Shown here: one piece after another, positions 29,201 to 41,500 of the stretch
How positions within the stretch are numbered: the first letter of the stretch is position 1
How the letters are laid out: each line of letters opens with the position of its first letter
DNA from: Siphlonurus alternatus
Lineage: Eukaryota; Arthropoda; Insecta; Ephemeroptera; Siphlonuridae
Length of the DNA stretch: 64,000 nucleotides
NCBI GenBank assembly: GCA_949825025.1
Contig: OX463781.1
Location: forward strand, 2,085,066-2,149,065
Direction: 5' to 3'
Position numbers and translations under genes: made by a program
Notes under the pieces: generated by a model
What the model was told of the DNA's origin: nothing
Databases searched by the model: none
The model's input: only the letters and a program-made list of their open reading frames with translations

Positions 29201-29386
29201 GAACAGGGAGAGAAAAACCAGAGAGAGGGGGAACTGACAAATTCTGTTTGGGTGCCGGCACGTGGATCCACCCCTATATTCAGGAGGAGAGGGGATGATG
29301 CCTTCAGGAGCCTTGCCCAGATTATTCAACAACAGTCCTCTCCAGAACCCTGAGCCGTGCGGTCATGCTAACAATTGAGATTCGCA

Positions 29387-29480
29387 ACAGTGAGATATTA
29401 TCTGACAATCGAAAGTCTCAACAGTGAGGTATTATATTATTGACAGTCGATCTCGCTACAGTGAGGTATTATATTATTGA
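29387..29480 (+). repeat. Three copies of an ACAGTGAGRTATTAT motif in the putative Spred 5' UTR
   Basis: ACAGTGAGATATTAT, ACAGTGAGGTATTATATTAT and ACAGTGAGGTATTATATTAT again start at 29387, 29421 and 29458. They lie just upstream of the proposed first coding exon. Confidence 0.6.
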
Positions 29481-29512
29481 AAGTTCAGAACAGAATGATA
29501 CATTTTTGAGTC

Positions 29513-29562
29513 ATGAAGATCACAATTTCCGCCATGCAAGATGAAGAAGAAAAGTCAGAATT
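29513..29562 (+). CDS. Spred: Proposed Spred first coding exon
   Basis: Two in-frame ATGs (29513 and 29534) precede a perfect donor TT/GTAAGTAT at phase 2, which the exon at 49340 requires. From 29534 it reads MQDEEEKSE and then [10 protein letters not shown], resembling the short acidic N-terminus of Spred before EVH1. The second ATG has a good context (CCGCCATGC). An in-frame TGA at 29507 closes the frame upstream. No other candidate with ATG, donor and phase this good was noticed between here and 49340, but I could not test all of them. Confidence 0.5.
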
Positions 29563-32500
29563 GTAAGTATAGCCTATTATAGCTATAATTTAATTATAGT
29601 AATTATAATTTAAATATCCTTAATTATAATTTAAGTATAATTATAAACCTATCAATTTAGTATGGTTTCATTTTCTTTATATATTAGCAGTATATAATCA
29701 AGCTGTTAAATTGTGTCTTATGAATATATACTTGAGAAGAATTTATAGGAAGAACATTGTTGCAGTTTGGTAACAATCGACGTTATAGGATGAATATAAT
29801 TTACTTTTACTATAAATTATTACAGCAGAGTGTACATGGAACAAGAAAACGTACGTGCATGAAAGAAAACAAAGTAATTAATGTAATTTTCTGATTTCTT
29901 CTTGAAATTAAAGACACAAATGTGCTGCGTTTCGTACTTGATTTCAATTGATGTAAGATGAGATGTACCGCACTCTAACTAATATGTTGCTTTCAAATTA
30001 TATCAGTGATTGAAACAAGCAGATTGCAGTTGTTATTGAAATCCAACTTGGCGCCGCCTTCTCGTAAAATTCAAAACATGACCACCAGATGCCCCTACCT
30101 CCGTGTATTGCGTGTGTTAAATTTATCATTTGTGATGTGTTATATAACAATAATAATGAAATATTATTAATTGAAATGAATTTTCCTATTTAAATTATGT
30201 GGATTTTTATTAGTATCCATTAATTAGCATAATTTAAATTAATTCATACATGACAGAAAGATCTTTAACATGTGTATGAGTTTCATAAATTAATATTTAT
30301 TTTTTAAGAATTCGAAACGTACAATATGAACCTCTCATAAATTATTTACATTTTCGAAGTGCTTGAAATTATAATATTGCTTATCAAATAAAAAAATAAT
30401 AACTTCTTGGAATAATTGGTTCATTTTCAGTCTATTTTGGTCTGTATTTTTTATAACACTGAAATTGAATGATTTATTATCTTTTGAAAAAACATATGTC
30501 AAGAAAGACAATACATTTTATATTGCTGAATCCGTGCACATTTGATATTTTTTTGTTTTTAGGGAAAGAGCTACTTCAATTTCTACTTGCCATGAATGAG
30601 CATTTGGCAACCCAATCTTTTAATACCGGCATACGACCATGTAATATGAATTATAATAAAATAAGTATGTGCCATAAATAATTTATATTAGTATGGCACA
30701 ATTTTATATCCTATAACCTGCATGCATTTTACCGTACTTTAATTGCTAACAAATCAAGGCATAATTATTATAATTGTTACTGTAAAAACACCAACTAGAA
30801 AATATGATATTTGCAAATGGCGGTCGTCAACCATGACTTTTCAATAATTAATGTTGGAGCAATTCATTGCAAGTCCATTAATTGCACAGCACCATTGCAA
30901 GTACCCAGGTACCAAACATAATTTCATTTCAAAATCTTCTATTATTGTAATTATTGTAATACAATATGCCTCTTCAAATTTTCAGATTATTTTATAAATT
31001 TAATGAACTGCACCCCGGCCATCTGAGATGCATCCGCTTCTGAGATTATATAACCTTTAACTGGTTAAGCTGTTAGGATCGTGAAGAACATATTTTGTAA
31101 TACATTTTCTGTTTGGGCTAATGTCTTATTGCCAAAATATCCGCTGCTGTGTTCGCCTGCAGGTTTGGTAGTTATGTTAGCCGCCATACTTTCCTGTAGG
31201 ACAAGTTGCATATGGTGCCCCTGAAATGAAAAAATAAAGCGTCGTTTGATCGTTTGATTATTTGAATGTTTAACGCCTTTTATAGAAGGTGAAGTAGCAA
31301 TTACTTACATATCAAACATAAATATACACCAGACACGTACATGCAGTATTTTAAGTAGTGTCCAGGAGGCTTGCATGAGCAACACAATAATCCAGCATAC
31401 TATAAGTAGATGAGCTAGGAGTGCAAACAAGGTGCAGGTATACACAGTTAACAGTTCTGCATTCAAGCAAAAGTTAATTATAATATATTATAAATTGTTT
31501 AAAACAAAAAAATAAATAAAAATATGTGAAGTGAACAAAATATTGATTTTTAAATTTGTAAACTTATACTCGCCTTAAAATTATATGTACAATTTTTTCC
31601 TTTAAATACTTTTTAATTATTTATCGTACATGCTAAAATACATGGATGTAGCTCCATCACCAAGAATGCGTCCGAAATCTGACGTCACATGCAAAATTGA
31701 GAACTCCCCACCTCCTATCAAGCACAAAATCTGACTGTTTGTGGCCAAACTTTTGACCTTTTGAGGAACACGATGGTGCACTAATTGTGCTCCAAATTCT
31801 ACAACAATATATTTTCTTATTGTGTACACAAATACGTCAATTATTATTGTTGTCGCATTGATATCTTCTCCGCCTATAGAGTATTGCAACTTGTATTATA
31901 GTTATTTTGCTGCTATAATATATTTAATATCTTCGTTAACCCGATCGAGTTCAAATAAATTTCTTCTTTTCTTCGCTATTACATAAGCTCTCCTCTCGTA
32001 TTTTCTCCTCTTATTTTGCACCATTTTAGAGCAAAAAAGAGGTGAAAAAGACGAGATTATGTATTTTTTCCTCTTCTTAATTGAACATAAAATGTTAGAA
32101 ATGTCGTCTTCATTTCATTCTCACTTTGAGCGAGGAGGAAATAAGATATATTTTAGAAGTAAAAAGATTAGTTTAGACGTGAAACAGATGAATTGAAGAC
32201 GTAATTTTTCAACTGGTGTTCCCAAGGTTAGAGGCCGGCCCAGCACAACATTGAGCATTTTTGTCGGCAGTCATGCAAGAGGAGCCTTCCCGCCAGCACG
32301 TCAGTGATGCTCCTGTTCACCGGTAAACTGCATGTCATTGCTGTTCACCGGTAAACTGTCCTTACTGTTCACCGGTAAACTGTCATCGCTGTTCACCGGT
32401 AAACTGTCCTTACTGTTCACCAGTGAACTGTCGTTGCTGTGCTCCGAACAAGTCGCCATATTCTTGGAGGTTGAGCGTGGAGCAGTACATTGACCGGTTC

Positions 32501-35500
32501 TCGTTAGATCACCGAAGTCCGAAGTGGTTACTTGGATTGGTGATCATTTCAAGTAAAAAATACGCTGCTCCCTCCCTGGGGTAAATTCATCTCGGTTTCC
32601 ACCCAGTGCAGTGATGCACTTGTGTGTGGTTCCCCAGGCTTTGGGCATCATTTTGGTCCATTGATAAAAAGTAGAGGTGTCCGCCCTGACTGAAGTTTTC
32701 CACGGTTCCCTCAGTCTCACCTCAGCGAATGCTACATACCACCATATATTATAGTTTCCCTCTTTTATCTCGTTATCTCTATCCAATTATCCTGCCTCAT
32801 ATAAGCTCATAGAGACCGGCGTGTATACCTGTAAAAGATACTATCAAAAAAGAGGTCTTTTCACAAAAAAGATGAAACGAACATTATGAAATAAAATCAG
32901 TATTGGAAGCTGTATTGTTTTAAGTTTTATGACAACACATACAAGTGGACACACAAATAATTTCAGTTTTTAAGATTAGGAAAAGAAGATAATATTTTAT
33001 GTTAATATTAATTATGAATTTTATATTTCATTCATATTTTATAATTTTCATGACCTTTTTATTTTAAATATATTATGTTATATAAACTTTTATATTATGT
33101 ATTTCGTTTTTTTATTTGGAATCCTTAACCCATTAGGGACTGAATTAATTTTTTGTTTCAAATTTTTGTTTTTTTGTTATAAACTGAAAGTATAATGTCT
33201 ATAAACAAGAAAAATCACAATTTTAATTTTTTTGAAATTTAATTGCTCTTTTAATTGGCAATTTAAGTGCGATGCCATTCGGCATCGCTAGGACATAATG
33301 TTGTCAATTTGTGCTTTTTGCTTATTTGAGACTTAAATCTCTTTCAGTGCTTGAATATTTTTATTTTTGGGTCTCTATTATATAGGCCATTCTGTTTCAT
33401 GCCCTCCCAAAATTCAGAGGGTCCCAAGTGGGCCCTAACGGTAAGGGGCCCACTACAGTTTCAGTACTAAAAATATAGCACAGTGATAAAAATTGAACTG
33501 GCCATTATTATCAGTTCCTGGAAGTGAAATACGTTGTAGTATATAATTTCAAAGTTTTTTAAGGGACCTGAAACAGGCCCAAATAAGGGTCCCAAGGGTC
33601 CCAGAACATTATTTAGATTCCTGTCATTTCTATTTTTTGTATTTGAAAAAAAAATTACATGTTAGAATTAGTATTACAAGGTATATCCTAACAAAATGGG
33701 GTACGTGAGGGTCTTCAATTCGGGCCCCGGGCCCCATGAGACCCTAGCCCCTGTCTTGCTCAACTTTGTTGTTGTTTGGCATCTTCTATATTCTATTTTT
33801 TTGTGGCGTGTTCAGACGCGGATCCAGAAAAAAAATTCGGGGGGGGGGGGGACGGGGGGGCTGCCTCCATAAGGCCAATGTTAAAGAAAAATTGAAGTGG
33901 AGGAATTGCCTAAATTGCCCATGTTAGATCCAAAATTTCGGGGGGGGGGAGGGGGGGCTCCGCGCCTAGGCGTGTTTATTTTATAAATTTACAACTCATA
34001 TGTTCAGCGTGGCCCAATGCATTGACTATTATAGTTTTCGTTATATCACAGAAGTCAAGCTACGCCAACCGTAGTTTGTACTTGGTTGGTGACCGTTTCA
34101 TATAACAATTACACTGATGAGGTAAATTTATCTCGCTTTCCACATAGTGTAGAGATGCATTTGTGTGTGGTTCCCAATTTTAGACATCGTTTTCGTCCAT
34201 TTATAAACAGTAGAAGTGTCCGTCCTGACTGATGTTTTCCACAGTTACCCCAGTCTCACCTGAGCAAATTCTGGTGCACGTAACAGGCTATGGCCACCAA
34301 CCATTTTCGTACATTATCTCTTATCATAACCCTGCCGCAAGCGGTAGTAAAAGAAAAAGACTGATGCTCCAAATAATATGTGTATTATTTCAATATTCCA
34401 TATTTTACATAAAACAAAAATTGCTAGCTTCAGATTACAGACAGCATACATGTTAGTAGAGCAATGTCAATGACGACTGCATTAGAAAATAGAAGATGCC
34501 AAACAACAACAAAGTTGAGCAAGACAGGGGCGAGGGCTCATGGGACCCGGGTCTCCAATTTAGATCCCTCACGTACCCCATTTTGCTAGGATGTACCTTG
34601 TAATACAGGCTCGGACTGGCCATAAGGCTGGGTCAGGGATCCCTGACTGGTCCCTCATATTTTTAACACAGGAGGATAGGAAAAGTGGCCTCAGACCCCC
34701 TGAAAAGTGGCCCCTGCTGCCTTTAGTGCCCATATGGCCCTGACTGGCCTCTAGCTTCCCAGTCCGAGCCTGTTGTAATATTAGTTCTAAAAAGTCATTT
34801 TTATTTTCAAATACAAAAAATAGGAATGACAGGAAGCTAAATGATGCTCTGGGACCCTTGGGACCCTTATTTGGGCCTGTTTCAGGTCCCTTGATATACT
34901 TTGAAATTATATACAACAACGTATTCTGCTTTCAGGTAACTTGAAAGGATAACCATTGCCATTTTAATTACTGTACTATATTTATATTACTGATGCTGTA
35001 GTGGGCCCCTTACCGTTGGGGCCCACTTGGGACCCTCTAAATTTTTTTTTCGGTATGAAACAAAAGATTCCATATGAAAGAGACTCGAAAAAAAATATTT
35101 ACCCACTGAAAGAGATTGTAAGTGTCAAAGTAGCAAAAAAGCATAAACTGACTACATTATGTCCTATACCCCTACGATAATAATATATCAGGCCTGATAT
35201 CAGGCTGATATCAGGGGGTATCAGGCTGATATCAGGGGGTATCAGGCTGATATCAGGGGGTATCAGGCTGATGTCAGGTCACATCAGCCTGATATCAGGG
35301 GGACATCAGGGCTATATCAGCCTGATATCAGGGGGTATCAGGGGAGTGTCAGGCTCCATTAGTTATAAGTTTTAACACTAGGCGGCACCATTGTTGCATC
35401 AAAGGAGAAAGGTTTGTTGATAGAAAAATGGCAGCTACTTCAGGAGAGGAGAAAATCAACAAATAATGGTAATTAAACTATAATTCTTTAGCTTATAAGT

Positions 35501-38500
35501 TGTTTTGGGGGTAATATACTATGTGGGGTGTCTTTTGCTGCAGGTATTTTAGGACTCTGAGGCCTGAAATATTAGAAAATCCACCGTCTTGCTGCCTATA
35601 GCTGTGGACCATGGGACAACAGTCGAGCCAGCTAAAATAAAGGCCACCTATAGCTCCTAGCTGCACAACATCGCATTTGTATTTAAATTTTCTTCAATTT
35701 GTTTTATTGATTCTTTATTTAGTGTTAATGATGATAGTGTTATTTATTTAATTCTAATAATAAAATGTGTTTTTATCTATTATAGTCCAAAATGGTAGCT
35801 ATCAGGCGTTATAGTCAGGAAACCATCAGGGAACTATCAGGTGGAGACGTCAGGGAAACATCAGGCCAGCCTGATGTCAGGTTTCTTCTGTCCACTTCCT
35901 GATATCAGGCTGATATCAGGCTGCCCTGACATCAGCCTGATATCAGGCCTGATATATTATTATCGTAGGGGTAGCGATGCCGTACAGCATCACCTTTACT
36001 TTACATGGAATTTCACCAAGAATATTAATTTTGAAAAAAAAACTAATATTGCATTTTGAAGCATAGTATGTAGGGAGCATTTCAATGTATGATTGAAAAT
36101 TTTAGCATTACCTCTAAAAAAGTTATTAAGGTATATTCAAAATAACTTTTTGCAGAAGTCGTACAAATTATGTACCCTAACTTTGCTTTACCCTGTGAGG
36201 GTAAAAAAAAATTTTTTTGAGCAAAATTAACATTTCACTACCTCTATAGTGTCAATGCAAATAATTATTGACTATTTTTATCAATGTTACATTGTAACTT
36301 AATTTTAATTAAATTTTCTGCTAGGGGATGTTTAGTGATGCTAAAATGCATCGCTAGTACATAATGGGTTAATTTGGTAACGTTAAAATGGGATAATTAT
36401 TGTAATATTTTCTAAATTAAGAAAAGTGATTGCCATGGTTGAAACAAATATGTTTGAGTGCATATCACACACATTATTTCAGAGGATTAATAGCTGCTAA
36501 ATTAAATTCAATTTTTAGTAAAAATAATTGTAAATAATTTTGTTATATTCCGACATATAATTTATAAGCTAGTATAATAAAATTTACGTACTCACATTAC
36601 GTTTTTTACTGCAGAAATGGTTACCAAATTATGCTGCTCTGAATTTCCTCAAATGTTTCTGGGAACTAACACAAAGGAAATTTTTCCACGAGGATACGAC
36701 AATATTATTATATATATTATATATATCACATAATTATCACCAAAACAAATTTGATGTGAAATACACTTTATTGATATTATTATACATATTATACGTACTA
36801 TATATTAAATAAACATATTATATATATCGTACGTATATATAATATATTTTTTTTATAATAATTATAATAAAATAATAATATTATATGATATATATATAAT
36901 ATATAAATTTGCATGCAGTATTTTATAATTATAAATGAGAAATTTTAATAACTCTTGCTATATGGGGTCAGTGTATTTTTTTTTTATATCACTCATCATA
37001 AATAATTGTCAACTTTTTGGGGTTCATAATTATGCTTTGTGACACGACGGTTTCTTTAAAATCTTTAATTAATCATGAAGCCTGGCCTGGTATAATTTTT
37101 AATTCAAAATTCTAATGATTGGATTGTGTGCCCTCTATGTGCAGCTTTAGTAACTAGCTCAGAGAAAAGGGACCGCCACTTCAGGCATATGTATCCATCC
37201 GCAATTGTAGGATTGTAGAGTTTTAGAATTCATTTTCATTGAAATGAACAATTTAGCCAATTTAAAATTGTAGTAATTTTGTAAATTCTAATTAATTGTT
37301 TAAGTAATGAAAACTAGTTTACAGGAAAAAAATGTATGTGTATTTTTTTGAGAACTATTTCCCTTCGAGATCAAATTTCAAACATACATGAATGTTTTTT
37401 CTTACTTCCTGTCGTGTGAATTTGTGGCTGCTGATGCATTTTATACACCTTAAAAATGGTGGAAATAGAGAAGAAATGGGGGGAAAGTAGAGGCCATATC
37501 ATCGAAAACCATGACAGAAGGATATGAAGAGTGAGTAAAATTATTTATTTCATTATATTATATGTTTAAAACTGTGTATTTAAAAGGTAAATATGGTTTG
37601 CAATCCTTCAATATTTTCACAGCCTCCATTTTCCTTATGTTATCGTCTCGCCTCTTAATTTAAAGTGGCGATTTCTAAGGGCGTAAGATTAAAGGAAACA
37701 AAATTAATCGTCATTGTGTCCAGCAAAGATGGTGATAAAAACATTTTTCATTTGAGGTGTGCCGTCATTTTCACGGACTGGTTTTATCGACGTTCCCCCT
37801 CCCCAGCAGGCTACTGTGGTGTGCAACTCAATGAGCCGATGTTTTCATTCATGACTCGGGCTTGTCAATGCCCTTCTCTTGTCGATCAATTGTGTGGCAG
37901 ATAACAAGATACAATCAGGCTTATAGATGATTCTTCATAATTATGTGTCTTCATTAAATTTATTTTTATAATATGAACAATTATGTATGCATACATTCAT
38001 ATGCATAATATGCATATGCATACATAATTATGCATTTTGTGTACATCATAAATCATACATTTAATTAATATGAACAGTAAGCATAATACGTGATAAATGC
38101 GACACTTATGAAAAAATTATAATGTTTCCAAATCTTTATAAATTAAAAATAAGTAACTATGCATCCATGTGCACAGTATTTTCCAATAAAAATGAATCGA
38201 GCCTTATATTTAAATTCGCCCTTTTATTTAACACTTTGGAGTATCATATGCATACTGTATAATATATTTGCATATGTTGTATGCGTATGACTGGCTACAA
38301 TTTTTTGTTACAGAATAGTACAGTATAATACATTGACTTTTCATTTGTTCATACTGTACATATAGCATAATATGATAGGCATAAGCTACTTTTTAGATGC
38401 ATACTTGACAGTATATGAATGTAAATTCAGATTCCTAGGGTACAGTACACTTACCGTACTTACATTACCAGTATGTGTTGTATTCATTATGTATGATGCA

Positions 38501-41500
38501 ATATGATACACATACTGTTAAGTATGCAGATTAGGGTATGCAATTATGCATAATTACACTCATATTTATTAATAGTCAAAAATGTACATTTCTGGATTGG
38601 CCCACACATAGAGGCCTCTTGGTTTGCTGTCTCTTCTTCTTTTCTTATGCCCACGTTTTGACATTTACCGGGTAATCCTTTTTACTTCTAGTAAGCCAAT
38701 AGTTTTCTGTCTTCATGTTACCAGGCAACGAGTCAAGTTCAGTCAATATTGTAGAGCATCTAAATAGATGCCCTCTGTCTTGAGGTTCATTTTTACATAA
38801 TTTACAAATGTTAACATTTTATTTATAATTTACAAATAGCATGGTCTAGTGCAGGGGATAATCTCTGTTACACTTTTTTATTTGTCTATTTGGTAATATG
38901 ATAGATAATTGTGGCATAAATCATCATGCTAACTCGACGATCAAGTAGCAATAACGAGTCTTGATAAACAAAATATTGTATCAGATTTTCTGAACACATT
39001 CACACTCAACATTCTGTACTGCCGAGAATTTGTTAAACACGACAGTTGAACAATAAAAGCTGAACCTTGAATAGTTAGTGTTTGAGTTCTAATTTTCTTC
39101 CCGGTCCAGAATTACTTTAGTATTAACGGAAGTTTGACCTACTTTCTTGTACATGGCTCCTCAGGTCTCACCCCGTAATTCCTCCCTCTGTGAACCTGAC
39201 ATGGGGTGGTTCCGAATCCTCCCTGATTGGCTCGTTATGAGGGTTGGTCATCTTTGTGCACGGACTGAAAACTGGTAGTACTAATCCTTGTGGACTAGAA
39301 GCTGGTAATGCACATATCATAAGTTATTATGGACATGTAACATAAGGTCCATAATAACAACAGAACCTCATGGTTTATACAACACTACCTATTTTCTGAG
39401 ATATTCCAACTTTGTGACTGAAATTGCACTCTTGTAGACTAGCCTTTGTAAGTACAGTTCTGGAAGCTTTGGTTGTGTTAGGACATGAGTTGTTGAGCAA
39501 AGTGACAGACATTTGGTCCCCCTAACTTCGTCCAATCTCAACTAGATCCAACAATGAAGAGTTAGCAGTTTTTAACGAGTACATAGGCTGGACATGTGCC
39601 ACGTCATGTATCCAAACTTATGGAAACACTGTAATATCTATCAGCACATACATAATTTTGATGTAATACTTGTGCACATAATTATCTCACTTGCCTTAAT
39701 GGAAAACATGATACCTTCGAAGTGCTGAAATTTTAAAATTTGTGACCCCTAAATTGAATGAAGCCGCTGTTTGCTTGCTATACCACAAGAGTGCAATTAC
39801 GAGCTTTCTGCTCACAACTCGCCTGTTATATTCTGTAACAGATGTTAGATTGCCTGTAGACTAGACGGTGCCTCATCTATGTCTGCCTGTATAAAATTTA
39901 CAAGATGGCCGACCGGCGCAATCTGCATGTAAACTAAGATCCATTTCAGCTAACAAGATCTCTGTAGAGCTCATTATTAGAGGGACCGATTGTTGCATTG
40001 GCAAGGTGTTACAAAGGAGAGTGCCCCAGAGTTTGGAGTTGTCCGATTGAAAAATGTGGAGGCAATTTTGTGATGGGGAGATTTGAAGAGGAAGTGTGCG
40101 GATTGTTTTGTCTCCCTGCGAGGGTGGTGACAAGTATGTGACATTCTTGTTGCGATCTGACTCCATTCTTGCACTGTCAAGCATTTTGTCATCAGATTTG
40201 GTCCAGCAACTTTTCATGTATTGCATTTACAAGTTAGTGTGGGTACTGCCAAAGTGCCAGCAAATATTAACTCTGATTATTTATTATCTTTCTTAATATT
40301 ACAAAATACATTTTTTTTTTTTAATATTTGTTTGTAATTTTAATTTTTAATTGTTTAAAAGAAACATAGTAACCAATTTTTTTCTTTAAAAGTTGAAGCA
40401 GAATTTTAAGGGGAAGGTAATACGCGTAATGCTAAAAAAATCTCCCTCACATGAAAATTATGAAGAAAAAAAAAATTAAAATGTTCTCCTCTACATCCCC
40501 TGTCAGTAGCTAAAATATCGGGTACATACACAAATTTGAGCTAGTTTTTGAGTTATGAATTTGCATACCTGATATTTTAGCTACTAATAAGGGATGTAGT
40601 GGAGAAGATTTAAAAAAAAAATCATAGTTTTTATATGTGGGATTCTTTTTAACATTGGGCGTGTTACCTTCCCCTTCAGAATACTCAAGAAATTGACAAG
40701 CATCAAGCTTGCACTTTTAACGCAGCAATTTCCTCTTTCCTCTCGCAAAACAAGCTGAAAATTTGGCACTTGTAAAAATGTTGTTGAACGTTGCCTCAGG
40801 ATATAAGTGTCGTATAAACCATGAGGTTTTGATGCAATTATGGACCTTAATTAAGCTACATGTACATAAGGTCTAAATTGCATGAAAACCTCGTGGTTTA
40901 TATGACACTTGTGTACCCGGTACTGAGGCGACGAAATATGGTATGGATTGACAAAATGATTACGTTGCGTTCATTTTGAATTAAAAATTAATTATGTAGT
41001 TAATTGTATGACATGCAATATGAAGTTCAAATACCAACATATTGAACTGCCAATTTTGCTGTGATCCAACCGTCCCATAAGAAATGAAATTGATCTTAAA
41101 TGATATTTAAGATGTTAGAGTAGCTCAAAAAGAGATGATTTGAAATTAATAGTCTCCATAATTACTGCGGGGAAAATTAAAAAATGGGAGCTTATAAAGG
41201 ATTGTAGGAGATATGGTGTTACGTACTAAAGAATTTGGAACTTTTATGGAGAACAAATGGCTGCCAGTGTCATATGCAGAGAAATGAAAAGAATTAAATC
41301 ATTTTAAGAGGCATTCACAAAGGCCACATTTAGGGCTCGATAATTTAAGACCAGAAATTTTGGGTCTAAAAAGCATGCCTAAAATCAGGCTTTAAATTAT
41401 CGAGCCCTAAATGTGGCCTTTGTGGGCTTTGTGAATGCCCCTTAGGGAACTTTTTTATTTTACTGCTGTCAATATAACGTCAGTAAGAACAAATTTAAAA

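Larger units (their letters stand above)
33129..36368. mobile_element. PiggyBac-like foldback element with nested insertions
   Basis: The ends are CCCATTAGGGACT and GTACATAATGGG, flanked by TTAA at 33125-33128 and 36369-36372, the target choice and CCC/GGG termini of piggyBac elements. There is no transposase ORF. The interior is a long hairpin: about 33290-33810 pairs with 34490-35165, for example AAGGGACCTGAAACAGGCCC with GGGCCTGTTTCAGGTCCCTT. Nested inside are a hAT-like MITE (34606-34772), a TIR element (35169-35971), a 5S-SINE and a Repeat R copy in the loop. Confidence 0.75.

Noticed and set aside
32312..32440. Possible CRISPR-like array
   Set aside because: Short direct tandem units without unique spacers in a eukaryotic intron; it is a minisatellite.
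34569..34919. 116-codon frame on the minus strand
   Set aside because: Spans a hAT-like MITE and a foldback arm; no recognisable domain.
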